Program-made: the position numbers and the translations under genes
NCBI GenBank assembly: GCA_030407315.1
Contig: JALQPE010002123.1
Location: 121,549-185,548, forward strand
Length of the DNA: 64,000 nt
Direction of reading: 5' to 3'
Source of the DNA: Asparagopsis taxiformis
Taxonomy: Eukaryota; Rhodophyta; Florideophyceae; Bonnemaisoniales; Bonnemaisoniaceae
Part shown: positions 41,354 through 52,023 of the stretch, one piece after another
Numbering within the stretch: the first letter of the stretch is position 1
Layout: every line of letters starts with the position of its first letter
The notes under the pieces: model-generated
Told to the model about the DNA's origin: nothing
What the model saw: the letters and a program-made list of their open reading frames with translations, nothing else
Database searches by the model: none

Positions 41354-44300
41354 GACAAGCATATTAATGATGGTGAGCAGATCAATCAAGAAGATCCAAT
41401 GTTTCAGGCCATTCGAAAGCGAGTTATGCAGGCCTGGAAAAATCCGGAACGAGTGATTTCAATGATAATCCCAGTAAACATGGATCAATTGCACTGGGGA
41501 GCCGTTTTTTGTGTGCAGGACGGCGATAGAAGTAACCAAGGAAATATATTCTGGGGTGACAGCCTAGGCTATCCAGCACCCCATCACATTTTAGACTTCG
41601 TCTGGTGTTTTCTGAACACTTTGAGACGGAAACCAGCATGGACGAAGAGGGGGGAGAATTACATCATTGATATATTACGTTATGAAATACAGAAAGACGA
41701 GTACAGCTGTGGTTGTTACATATTATCTGCAATCTCGAGCTTCGCAAAGTTCCAAGGACGAATGCCAAAGGAAAACTTTGAAAAATATTCTCCATTGCTT
41801 TCTGAAGCCATTAGGAACGTGTGCACGAAGAGGTATATCGAGGGAGTATTTGAAGTATGTAGAACAAATGCTTCAAACACCAAAAGACAAGATGGAGAAA
41901 TATCGGATCTGGAAGTCTACAAAAAATTATGCCTTCGGTTACATGGATACGAAGGTACTTCTCTAGATTGTGAGAAGGACTCCGAAGGCCTCCTAGGAAT
42001 GGCTCGGAGCCGAGAAATATGTGAAAATGACGAATTAAGTTCTGGGAGAAATGAATCTTTGCAGTACGCAGACGGATACATGGAAGAAGAGGGACCAGAG
42101 AAATCGCTGAACCTTGAAGAATACGAATCTGACGACGATTCTTTTCAAGGCACAGATTATCCAATGATTGAGATTGTTATTCCTAGCTCTCATCACAACG
42201 AAGAAAATCGGTCGCCTGATGACATCCTGGCCGCTATGCCGAAAGATACTGTCGGTAATGTTCTTGAAGATCGAAGCTGTGAACTGGAGTTCGACGCTGA
42301 CCATAAAGATGAACCTAATTTCGATATCTGTGATGAAGACGGTCACAGCAGTGATAAGAATCCAGCTGCTCTGAGGGGTTTTATTGTCTGCGGCTATGAT
42401 AATCCCGAGCCACCGGAGACACCTGCCGAGAAAAACACTCGGACGTCCCTTCACGATCACTCCATTTCTCCTGGGCGTGAAAACAATGGCGATCTCGCGT
42501 CTAGAGAAGAAGATAATGTCTCAGGATCTAAGCATTCCGAGTTGAATAAATCTGTCCCATTTGCAGATGTTTCAAGTGCACAACAAAATGAGACACAACA
42601 ATTCAAAGGTCTGAAGCCACATAATGGAGGCTTGGAAGGGTATCTGAGAAAAGAAGAAGAGAAAGGAAATTTCTACGGTATAGCTTCAATATCATTTTTG
42701 AAGCGAGAAAGCTCACCATGTGTGGTACGCCTTCGCCTACGATGTCTGGAGTATCGCCGTTCAAGAGCTTGCCCATCTCAGTTTAGTGCTTGGCGTAGAA
42801 AAGACGGACCTGTATGGTACATAAAAGAACCCGTCCAAGCCCACGTACATCGCAGTGAGACTGGCTCTGCCCCTTCCAAACGTTCAGGTGCTTTGTTCAA
42901 CACACTGGAAGATATCGAAGTGAAGGCTGAGAGAATGTATATTGGTTCAAAAGCTCAGAAGGAGGAGAAGATAATGCAAAGAGACCCACCTCGAATCCGA
43001 AAATACCGTAAGTCTCGCTTGTTGAAGAAGTCCGGAAGAAGTACCAACAAGGCCACCACAACATTTTTTACAGCTCCAGATAATTCAGAAGAGGATTCTC
43101 GCACTGCGAATATGCAAAACGGTGCATTTAAGAGTTCTAACAGTAATGAAGTCCAGAAATGTCCCTCCGAATCACTCCTTGAATTGCCCTTACCGATCTC
43201 TCGTAATGAAAGAAACAGAAATAATAACGGAGAAGACGCTGGCCCGAATGCAGAGAGAGAGAAAGAAGAGATGAGGGGAAGCCCAGCTGAGGCAATGCTC
43301 TCCGTGACGAGATCATTTCAAGGATCTGATAGTATCGGGCTAGTGCCGGCTTTGAAACATGTATCAAACAGTTATGGGTTCCAAGTCGTCATTCGACGCT
43401 CCACATTTTATGATTCCACTCGTCGTTTCATCCGCCGTCTTTCTCTGCAATGTAATCATCGTGATACAGACGATGGTGCCAGATGCAAATTTGAGTGTCG
43501 AATCACGGGCTTCTTAGTTGATACAAGAGATGGAGTGGGAAACGGATCAGATGAAGTGCGTGGAGAGCAGAGCATTCAACATGCGATGCGAATAATTCAA
43601 AATCATCACGACCATGACCCTGATTTCTCTATCATCCAAGCAGCGATTCCACCTGAAGCGCTCCAAGCCGCAGTACAGATGAGCCAAATATCCTACATTC
43701 GATGCTGTGATATAACCAGATATATAGAGGATAAGTACAACATAACGGTCCATCGGGCTCGACTAAGACGCTATATCTCTTACAGAAATCGCCGCAATCA
43801 CCCCTATGACCAGGATTGTATGATTCTGATGCGGAACCTGATAGAGATGCAACAGAAAAATGTGCGGACGTTCTATTCTATCCGTCTTACTGAAGAGAAC
43901 AACTTTCACTCCGTGGTATGGGCTCTACCGGAATGGCGCGACTCGTATGAGCTGGATGAGATTATGCCAGGAATATCTGTTGATTGCAAATCTGTTGCTA
44001 ATGCGTACGGGCTGCCACTTATCGGTTTCGCTGGTCGTACCAATGAAGGAAAAAATGTCATCTACATGGTGGGAGTCATTAATGACCAGACAGAGAGCAG
44101 TATCAAATGGGCAATGGAACAGTTTGATTCTATGGCTCCTGCACCACCCAACGCTATCGCCCTTGACCAAGATATGGCAGGGATAAATGCAGCGAAGAAA
44201 GTGTGGCCAAACTCATATATCATGTTAGATGAGTGGCACATCAACATGAATCAACTCAAAAATATATCGTCTTTCATCGCGAAACATGGAAACAATGGGC

Positions 44301-45811
44301 TCCTGGAGAGAATTTGCAACGGTAGCACAGTACTTTCACGGTCCATTTTACCTAATGGAAGTTCAAGTTCTAAAGCGCATCGCTATATGTCCCGAGATTT
44401 ATTTTCTTTGCGCAGAAGTCCAACGGTATCGACGTTTCTCTCTCGACGTTCTGCTTTTGAGGATCTATACTTTCATGGCTGGGCCACGACTAAATTCCCA
44501 AGATGGTATTCGATACTTTACAGGATTCTACCGGAACTAGTTATTCAGTGCTACAACAGGAAAAGGTGCGGGTTGCGGTTTTTATTCCAAGGCAGTGGTT
44601 ACAGCGAGTGTTTCAACTCGATATTTCGATCTACAATTTTGCTTCGAAACGTTCCGCTTGGCGCTGTTCCTTTGGAGATGAAGCGACTGACAACTAGAAA
44701 TGAAGTGGAGAGAATTCGCGAGACCCACAAGGTTTCGCGTTCAGTACAGCTTCTAATGGATGGAAGTGCTTTGTTCAGAAGTCGTACAGATCTGGAAAGG
44801 TTCATTGCTGAGTTCACTAACTATTGCATCGAACATTTTCACAAGTTGAGTTTCAGACCCTCTCTCTCATGGGATATAGCACGAATATCAGGATATGAAG
44901 GAAAGTCCAGGAATGGAAATACAACCAATATAGACAGAATCAATTTCACGCTTAAGAAAGAAACAGGGGAAAGAGATGAGGACCATACAGAAGTGGAGGT
45001 TGAGTTACGGAAGTATAATGAGGGTAACAAAGCAGGAAGAATTGACGCTTCTTGCCCATGTTCTTTTCTTCTGACGTCTGGAATGCCTTGTTGTCACCTA
45101 ACTCGAGTCATAGTTCAATATCCTAGCTATGCCAGGAAAAATGAATCCGCTGCATCATTTTTCAGGGGAATAGACCGTTTGAATCTCACAGACTTCTTCC
45201 ATGTTTACTGGAAGCGCGATCGCAGGAAATGGAAAGACGCAAATGTAATCACCCAGTTCATAAGAGTTTCAAGTACAGCTGGCAGGCCTACATCCACTGA
45301 AAATTCCCCAAGCAGCCAAGATACAAATGCTTTAACGAGTTGCGCAGATCGGGGATTGCCGCGTGAGCATCCCCGGGGTGACTTCGACGCCGATGCACTT
45401 GTGGAAATGAATGTCCAGTACAGCAACCAGAAAGCAATTTTCGATCAAATTTTTCGCTGTTTGGAAACTCGCGGACAGCACGTCAGACATTCATTTGGTT
45501 CCCTTCTCTCGAACGTTCTCAATAATGTTTCCCGTGGAGGTGAGCTAATGGATGGTATCTCTATGAACTATGATCCCAGCTTTAGTTTCCCACGTCACTC
45601 TCTAGCCACAATCAACAGCACAACCAATAACCTACTCCTCAATGAGACAATCAGGAATCCGGCTGTTCGACAGCCACGAAACAGGATGTCATTACGGAGA
45701 AAGAGAGGTTTCAATGAAACTGTTGGTCTGCGGAACGTTCGGCGTGCTACGGGGCGTGATGCAATGATTGACACTGATGACATCCCAGCCTTGCCGAAAG
45801 GTTCTAATTGA
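41042..45811 (+). CDS. Ulp1-type protease / MULE transposase fusion protein, 1589 residues
   Basis: N-terminal residues 60-240 form a C48 (Ulp1) cysteine protease domain: His151 in LHWGAVF, Asp173 in FWGDSLGY, Gln217 in YEIQKDEY and Cys223 in YSCGCYIL form the expected catalytic set. Such enzymes cleave SUMO-like modifiers. A charged, probably disordered region of about 500 residues follows (NLS-like KYRKSRLLKKSGRS near 655). From about 790 a FAR1/WRKY-like zinc region (LQCNH, CKFEC, QNHHDHD) precedes the MULE catalytic core: Asp981 in SVDCKS, Asp1042 in ALDQD, DEWH, and Glu1189 in YSECFNSIF. A SWIM zinc finger (C1338-x-C1340, C1350-x-H1352) follows. All key residues are present and no stop interrupts the frame, so the element looks autonomous. 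Which protein the protease acts on is unknown. Confidence 0.93.
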   Translation: MEKMGVNLCRTGYHRIKAFEELLRSLGIECTANERNALQRYLEKVTDSWRRSDFTKPWYEYSFPGSMIDDHLLLAGMVEYDLEENTIALGCNSAQFFMAGAKNYDKHINDGEQINQEDPMFQAIRKRVMQAWKNPERVISMIIPVNMDQLHWGAVFCVQDGDRSNQGNIFWGDSLGYPAPHHILDFVWCFLNTLRRKPAWTKRGENYIIDILRYEIQKDEYSCGCYILSAISSFAKFQGRMPKENFEKYSPLLSEAIRNVCTKRYIEGVFEVCRTNASNTKRQDGEISDLEVYKKLCLRLHGYEGTSLDCEKDSEGLLGMARSREICENDELSSGRNESLQYADGYMEEEGPEKSLNLEEYESDDDSFQGTDYPMIEIVIPSSHHNEENRSPDDILAAMPKDTVGNVLEDRSCELEFDADHKDEPNFDICDEDGHSSDKNPAALRGFIVCGYDNPEPPETPAEKNTRTSLHDHSISPGRENNGDLASREEDNVSGSKHSELNKSVPFADVSSAQQNETQQFKGLKPHNGGLEGYLRKEEEKGNFYGIASISFLKRESSPCVVRLRLRCLEYRRSRACPSQFSAWRRKDGPVWYIKEPVQAHVHRSETGSAPSKRSGALFNTLEDIEVKAERMYIGSKAQKEEKIMQRDPPRIRKYRKSRLLKKSGRSTNKATTTFFTAPDNSEEDSRTANMQNGAFKSSNSNEVQKCPSESLLELPLPISRNERNRNNNGEDAGPNAEREKEEMRGSPAEAMLSVTRSFQGSDSIGLVPALKHVSNSYGFQVVIRRSTFYDSTRRFIRRLSLQCNHRDTDDGARCKFECRITGFLVDTRDGVGNGSDEVRGEQSIQHAMRIIQNHHDHDPDFSIIQAAIPPEALQAAVQMSQISYIRCCDITRYIEDKYNITVHRARLRRYISYRNRRNHPYDQDCMILMRNLIEMQQKNVRTFYSIRLTEENNFHSVVWALPEWRDSYELDEIMPGISVDCKSVANAYGLPLIGFAGRTNEGKNVIYMVGVINDQTESSIKWAMEQFDSMAPAPPNAIALDQDMAGINAAKKVWPNSYIMLDEWHINMNQLKNISSFIAKHGNNGLLERICNGSTVLSRSILPNGSSSSKAHRYMSRDLFSLRRSPTVSTFLSRRSAFEDLYFHGWATTKFPRWYSILYRILPELVIQCYNRKRCGLRFLFQGSGYSECFNSIFRSTILLRNVPLGAVPLEMKRLTTRNEVERIRETHKVSRSVQLLMDGSALFRSRTDLERFIAEFTNYCIEHFHKLSFRPSLSWDIARISGYEGKSRNGNTTNIDRINFTLKKETGERDEDHTEVEVELRKYNEGNKAGRIDASCPCSFLLTSGMPCCHLTRVIVQYPSYARKNESAASFFRGIDRLNLTDFFHVYWKRDRRKWKDANVITQFIRVSSTAGRPTSTENSPSSQDTNALTSCADRGLPREHPRGDFDADALVEMNVQYSNQKAIFDQIFRCLETRGQHVRHSFGSLLSNVLNNVSRGGELMDGISMNYDPSFSFPRHSLATINSTTNNLLLNETIRNPAVRQPRNRMSLRRKRGFNETVGLRNVRRATGRDAMIDTDDIPALPKGSN

Positions 45812-45857
45812 ATAATGGGAATTTATCCTTCAGATTCCCTCAACTTTGCAGTTTCTG

Positions 45858-46250
45858 TCATCGGAGATAGCTTACAAACGAATCTTCGTATTCAGGGATA
45901 GACCTATCATTCTGTGACTTGATAAAGTTGAAATTCTTATAGTTCTTTACACCGGCCATAAAAAACTGTGCACTGTTACATCCGAGGGCGATCGTATTCT
46001 CTTCCAAGTCGTATTCCACCATTCCAGCTAACAAAAGATGATCATCTATCATTGAACCTAGGAAAGAATACTCATACCACGGTTTAGTGAAGTCGCTACG
46101 CCTCCAGGAGTCCGTCACTTTTTCCAAATACCTTTGAAGCGCATTCCTCTCATTCGCAGTGCATTCTATTCCCAAGCTCCTCAAAAGTTCCTCAAATGCC
46201 TTGATGCGATGGTAACCAGTACGACAGAGATTGACACCCATTTTCTCCAT
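45858..46250 (-). pseudogene. Mirror copy of the first 104 transposase codons in the right inverted repeat
   Basis: The minus frame starts MEKMGVNLCRTGYH like the main gene and keeps it to residue 104 with two changes (Pro to Leu near 64, Ala to Val near 101). It then runs 26 codons into unrelated sequence. It includes no protease catalytic residue. It exists because the inverted repeat extends into the coding region; a transcript from here would be antisense to the 3' end of the main gene. Confidence 0.9.
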
Positions 46251-47234
46251 TTTTATACTTCTTCGTAAGTTTCATTCATACGCTACAGAAAATGCGCTGT
46301 CCCAATCAAGCCTGAAGACGTGTAATGCCAGTGTGGAAGGAATGAAGCCAGATGCTGGGAGTATAATCGAATATCACTTGTGTCCCGTTTGATAGTTCTG
46401 ATTTGAGAGAATTCTCTGGTCTGAAACAAGACTAGAGTGGCACAAAATTTCTGTAAGAATACTCAATGCGCTTCTGGTTTTGTTTTTGATGTTCGTGGAG
46501 AATGCTCGCGCCAGAGATTGGATGGAATCCAATCTGTCACAAACAGTCGCAAAAGCGCCGATCGTCTCGCACGATTTGTGGTGGTTTGTGTCGATGTGTC
46601 GAAGGGGTGGCACGACGTGCTTCGTTGACGCAAAAACGTCAATTGACGGTGCGTGGAAAAGATGGAAGTGGGATCTAGGGTGGGTTTTCAGTGACTGGGC
46701 GGGCTGATGAATCTCGAGAGGGTACCAATATGCATTTCGTGTGTCCCATGTGTATAGTGGTCCACATTCGTGGGGGCACTTTTGGAGGTCCAGACGATGA
46801 CGTGGCGAAACTGGTCGACGGAGGAGCTGTTTTTTGGTGCGAGCGAAAGATAGTAATAGTTTCAGGAAAATTGAAACCACAGGGACGGCAAAAGCTGAAA
46901 TATAGAACTTGGTTTTGGGGAAAGTCAAAGTGAGGATCGCGACTGGTCACGGGGTTTTGTCACGGTAGATCGGGCGGCGACGGCCAGCGAGAAGGCCCGA
47001 TAGACGGCGGTATTTCCAATGGTCGTTTTTCAGTAGTTTTTTTAAATTTTTGGGGAACAGCCAATAGGAATGCGTAAAAGTCTGCCAATTGAGGGACGAA
47101 CCAATATTATTGGTGGAGAGATCAGCCAAAAATTATGAGGGACGAAACAATTTGGTTGGCTACAATAGGGGGACCAACAGTTGACAATCGCCTACAGTAT
47201 ACCCGTTCTACCGGGGGTAGATTGTTCGCGCCCC
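45939..47234 (-). repeat. Right terminal inverted repeat (1296 bp)
   Basis: Inverse of 40056-41353 with scattered single-base indels, mostly in homopolymers. Confidence 0.94.
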
Positions 47235-47244
47235 GTAGATTCCG

Positions 47245-50200
47245 TATACAGTTCACGTGTTGTGCCGTATGGTATCCTGCGACGTATTCGGCTGCCCATG
47301 TGCTCGGAGCTACGAAGCGTTGACGTTTGGATTGCCACGCGATAGGCGATTTGTTGTACATTATGACTGTTCCTGAGGTGGAACGTCTTGTGTTTGTACA
47401 CGCCGCAAAGTCACTGTCTGAGTATGCTGTTAGTGTGGTGGTCAGAGTTGTGGAATAGGTGAGGCCGCGGTGTGGTGTCTCTTTGAGGTATCTCAATACA
47501 CGTAGTCCTGCCTGCCAGTGTAGTTTCTTGGGTTGATGGGAGAAACGTCCTAGATAGCCTGTTATGAAGGCAATATCGGGGCGCGTGGAATCTGCTAAGT
47601 ATCTTAGACTTCCCACTAGGGAGCTGTAGTTGTATTGTTTCACGTCGAGACACTCATTAAGATGTGCCGTAGTATTGAGTATATCTGATGCGTTGGGTGT
47701 TGTTGCGGTTTTTGCTCCTGTGAGGCCAAAAGTTTCCAATAGCGTTGCGATGTATGCCGGCTGTGTTACTGTGATAGCTTGGTCCGTGCGTTCAATCTTC
47801 CATCCTAGGATGTGTCGCACAGGCCCTAAATCTTTGATGATGTACTTGGCCTGTAGTTGTTGTTTGGCGAGTTCTCGAAGCTTGGAGCAGTTTGACACAA
47901 CCAGAAAATCATCAATGGTGATGACGAAGAATACAAATTTTGTGTTGTCTAGTGTGGATCGTAGCAGGAAAGTGCAGCTTTCGCTGGTTAAGCGGGTGAA
48001 GTTATGGAGCTCTAGGTACTTGGACAGGCCACGTGTGAATGTGTTGCACGCTTGTTTGGCTCCATAGATGTTGCCCGTAATTTTATCGACATAGCCGGGA
48101 TACTTGTAAGAGCCATCAAACCGTTGTGGTTGGTGTATGTAAAGTGGTGTGCTTTCGCCAAAGGCTTCATGTAGGAATGCAGATTCTATGTCCCAGTGAT
48201 GTGCATCATAGTCATGAGCGGCTGCTATGGCTAGTGCAGTGCGTATAGCATCGCGGTCGGCTACGGGAGAGGCAATGTTGTCTGGATCATAATGTTCGTG
48301 TGGACGTTGAAGGTCGCCGCGTAAGTTACATCTTGTCTTTCTTGTAATGGGGTTACCGTTTGCATCAGTCTTTGTTTTAAGTACCATTTTGACTGGTAAC
48401 AGTTTAGTATCGGGGGAACTTGTGTTGACGGTATGTACGTGATTGTTCCTCTCTTTTCGAGGGAGTCAAGTTCGTGATTCCAGGAGACTGCCCATTCGGC
48501 GGCGTCGGGTGCTTTCCGGGCGTCTGACAGTGTTTTCGGAGTACTGAATGGAGTGTAATCGGGACTAGTATTGTTGCTCTGTGTGTTGTTGTTCGCTGTA
48601 TTGCATGTGACTACTGGGTCAGTATTGGGGTCATAGGTTTTGAAATCCTTGATACGGCATCTTCCTATTTTGTTTGTTTGTGGGTCGTACGTGTGATAGT
48701 GTGTGGTGTCCAATCTTCCGATATAGTGGACAAGAGATGCTTGGGGTCGTAGTTTGTTGTTTGTGTGGCGATTGTGTATGTGGCCAAGTTGTCCGAACTT
48801 TAGTAGTGTCGTGACATCAGGAATTGTGCCGTTCCACATTGTAATCGGGATCTTGTTATGAGCGCTATGCGGTGAATGATTGTGATAGTCTACTGCTGCG
48901 TGTAGAGCATAATCCCATAACGTTTCTGGAAGTCCAGAGGAGAGCAATAGGGATCGGATGGTGTCCAGTAGCGATCTATTGACCCGCTCAGCAAGGGCGT
49001 TCTCTTGTGGGGTATGGGGAATGGTAGGGTGTACCGTGATGTGTTCTTGGTGGTAAAATTGTTGCAAAGAGTGTGTGTGATACTCTTTAGCGTTGTCCAT
49101 TGTTATGTACGTGATTCGAATCGGTGTTAATGTATGGATTCTGGATATGTGACGTTGGATGTGCGCGGCAGCGGTGTTCTTGTTGGGAGACACGTGTACA
49201 TGGAGGTAGCGACTGTTTTCGTCCATGAATGCGGCGAAGTATCGATTGTGATGTATGGAGGGAGACTTGAAAGGACCACAGACGTCTGTGTGTAGGTGAG
49301 AGCCTAATGTGGCTGTTCTCGGGGAGGAATGAAAGGGGGCAGAATATTGTTTTCCCAGCGCGCAGCCCGTACAGGTAATATGCGGTGGTGAGTTTGTGAG
49401 GATGCGGGGTAATCCCCGTACTAGGCCTTTGAGTGCAAGTTTCTGTATGCGGGCTGGGTGTAAGTGTCCCAGTCGCAAATGCCATTCATGATATACTCGA
49501 GTCAATTCTGTCTGTGGTTGTGTCGCTGGTGGCCTATGCGGGGTTTGGACTGTTACCCGCTTGCTAGATGATGTATTCGTATCGATTTCGGGTTGTTTGA
49601 AGGGTGGGAAGGGAGGGAGAGTGGGTGTTGGTGTACCTGAACGTGCTGTTGGTTTGTCGTGTGAGTTATTGGTCGTATTGGTATTGGTGTGTGTTTGGGG
49701 AGGTGTAGGTGGCCTCTGCAGTGTTGGGTTGCTGGGGAGTGACGTGGTTTGTTTTGGTGTGTTCGGTGTATGGGGTTGTTGAGGGTCGGCCTGTATGAGT
49801 GGGTTGGAAAATGTTACACGCTTTGGTTTGGTATTGCTAGGTGTATATGAGGGAGGGGCTTGTGGTGTGGAGGTTTTGGATTTGTTTGAGCCTGATAAGC
49901 GGAAGGGTTGTGGTTTGGTAGTTTTTGGGTTGTATGCTGGTGGTGGAGCTGTCGGTGTCGTAGGTGTGCCGAGTTTGTTTTTTGCTTTTGTTACTTGTGT
50001 GGTTGGCTGTTGATGTGAGCGGGCTCCGTTGCATTGAGGTGGGTGCTGTGTTATGCGAGTAGTATTGTGAGGGGCTATGGGAAGATAGTATAGATTGTTG
50101 TGACAGGGGGCAACCGCGATGATCTGTGATTGATGGGGTGGTGGCTGCTGTTTTGTGATGTATGCAGCCCCTTTCTGAAAGAGAACATCATACGAGGAAG

Positions 50201-51617
50201 TGAGTTGACCTACGGACAAAAGGTTGTGTTGTGCTGTCGGCATATTGACAGCATGTGGTATGTAAAGTGAAGTGTGCTGTGATATGGGGAGTTGTATTGG
50301 TCCTTGGTGTGTGATGTCTGCCGGTATGCCCGCTGCAGTGATGGATGCAGAGGGAGACTCTATCATGGTGTGATGGCGGTGTTTGGTATGAGTTGGCGTG
50401 GCGCCAGAGTCGAGTAGATAGTAATCAGAACCATTGTTTATTTCTGTGTGGCATGGTGGTGAGGAAGTGTGAAGCGGGGGAAGGTCAGCTATTGAGGGAG
50501 GACGGCTGGTGAATTGATGGAATGATGTGGTTTGATGTTGAGGAGGAGAGGCAGAGTGATGTGGATTAATGAGGGGGTGGATGGGGGAGGGATTGAGAGG
50601 GGTGGAGGGCAGTGTGAACGACGAGTCTAGGGTGTAATTAGAACGTATGGATTGTGTTGTGTCGGGATTTTGTGTGAGGAGGTGTTGTCTCGTGAAGCAT
50701 TCGTTCGTGTTGTGTGTCTTACTACCATGTAGTGTGCACCACTTGCCGTTGTACCCCCTTGGTGGCGGCCTGTGTTTGCTCAGCGTGTATCGCTTGTGGT
50801 GGCGCGCTTTTGTTGGTGAGGTGGGTACTGGGTGATGGTATTGGCCATTAGGATGCCCAGGCAGTGGTTCCGTTGAGTACGTAGGAGATTGAGGTGCGTA
50901 CAAATTGGGGTTTGGGTAAATGGGTGCCAGTTGGGTAGGGGGTTGCCTTGATGTGACGGCCGTTGCGTTCTGGTGTTCTATTAACATTGTGAACACTAGG
51001 TCCAGTGGTGGGCGCTGGCCGCGGTGAAAGTGATGGAAATTTGCCAGTTCTCGTAACAGTGATGCATACTCTGGTACATTGTATAGTCCATTTAAGACAA
51101 ATTGTACGGTTGTTTGTTCATCTTCTATATGTGGGAAGGATGTTTGTAGCATCAGCTCTCGAAGTTCGGTATGTTGCGTGATGTATTCTTGTATTGGCAT
51201 GCCCGGGTTATACACCAGTTGGTAGGCTCGGCGGCGTAGATTTGCCTCCAAGTGTTGTGGGCTGACTGCACTTAGTTTCGTCTTGAGATGTTGGTAGAGA
51301 ACCGCTGTCGGACTTTCGAGAAGCGAAGGACTTAGGCCACGGAGTATTTCAGGGGATATGTTGGGTAGGACGAGTAGCCTGGCTAAGGCTGTCTTTTGGA
51401 GGTGTGTCTTGTAATCTGTGGGGTTTGTTGGGGTAAGTGGAGGCGGGTCCTGTAGGTAAGGGGTGAGATCGTGAAGGGTGGCATGGCACTCGATAGTGCT
51501 GGACCATTGTAGAATGTTGTTGGCAGAGAGAGGTGGTATGTCAAAACGAGGAGGGAGTGTGGAAGGTGTTGAAGGTGCTGTAGGAGAGGGTAGAGGGGAT
51601 AGTTCTGGATCGGGCAT
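47245..51617 (-). pseudogene. gag-pol: Copia T gag-pol (proximal part)
   Basis: From the first ATG at 51617 the frame covers gag with a zinc knuckle CTLHGSKTHNTNEC (CX2HX4HX4C), protease YYLLDSGATPTH, and integrase (HLRLGHLHPARIQ, CTGCALGK, HTDVCGPF, TMDNAKEYH, NALAERVNRS). A one-base shift at a G5 run near 48412 changes register. The second frame covers reverse transcriptase (HHWDIESAFLHE, ITIDDFLVV) and RNase H (YSDSDFAAC) until the Mutator-like insertion after YHTAQHVNCIRN. The linker between protease and integrase is Thr/Pro-rich as in copia A. Families A and T share domain order and the IDD motif but not LTR sequence. Confidence 0.9.
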
Positions 51618-51876
51618 GGTGTTGTGACTCTCGTCGTGTTGTTCGATCAGTACTTGCGCGTATAGGTCTTCTGGTAATTGTTTGAGTTCTTGCTCTGCTG
51701 CCAACCGACGTGTTCTTGTGCGTGTGTAATGTAGGCGACGTACCGCACGTTCGGTGTGTGGTGTGGCGTTAATCTTGAAGTTGGTGATTCATGGCGACGG
51801 TGTTAATTCGTGCGAGTCGCCGCGATCATTGATTTGTTGGTGGTGGGTGGGAGGAGAAAAATTTGCGCAGTGAGGT

Positions 51877-51890
51877 CTGGTACCATAACC
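51877..51890 (-). promoter_or_regulatory. Primer-binding site of copia T
   Basis: Minus strand GGTTATGGTACCAG follows the 5' LTR directly. GGTTATGG is exact complement to the anticodon-loop side of eukaryotic initiator tRNA-Met, the type used by Drosophila copia. Confidence 0.6.
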
Positions 51891-52018
51891 TGATGTAAAT
51901 GAGACGGGTATCAACCTGATGATCATTTACTCCGTCGGCGCTGTTGTCCAGTGCCGGTTTAAATACTAGTGTATGTTCCTACTGTAATTGTATGTATGAT
52001 TAGTATGATCATCCGACA
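51891..52018 (-). repeat. 5' LTR of copia T
   Basis: 128 bp; minus strand from TGTCGGATGATCATAC to CATTTACATCA. Confidence 0.92.
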
Positions 52019-52023
52019 TTTTG

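Larger units (their letters stand above)
40056..47234 (+). mobile_element. Mutator-like element with Ulp1-transposase fusion and 1.3-kb inverted repeats
   Basis: The 10-bp sequence GTAGATTCCG is duplicated at 40046-40055 and 47235-47244, and the reading frame of copia T resumes across it, so the borders are certain. The termini read GGGGCGCGAACAATCTACC in inverse orientation at both ends. One large gene fills the centre. Known plant Mutator-like elements of the Kaonashi type also carry Ulp1-like sequence; here protease and transposase are in one frame. Confidence 0.95.
39589..52018 (-). mobile_element. Ty1/copia retrotransposon T, carrying a nested Mutator-like element
   Basis: TSD TTTTG at 39584-39588 and 52019-52023. 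The 5' LTR is 51891-52018 (128 bp) and the 3' LTR starts at 39589. Without the nested element it is about 5.2 kb. The gag-pol is broken by a frameshift near 48412 and by the insertion within RNase H. Confidence 0.94.

Noticed and set aside
46374..46928. 184-codon minus frame in the right inverted repeat of the Mutator-like element
   Set aside because: The left repeat breaks the same frame at different points, so it is not conserved even within one element; more likely an untranslated leader.
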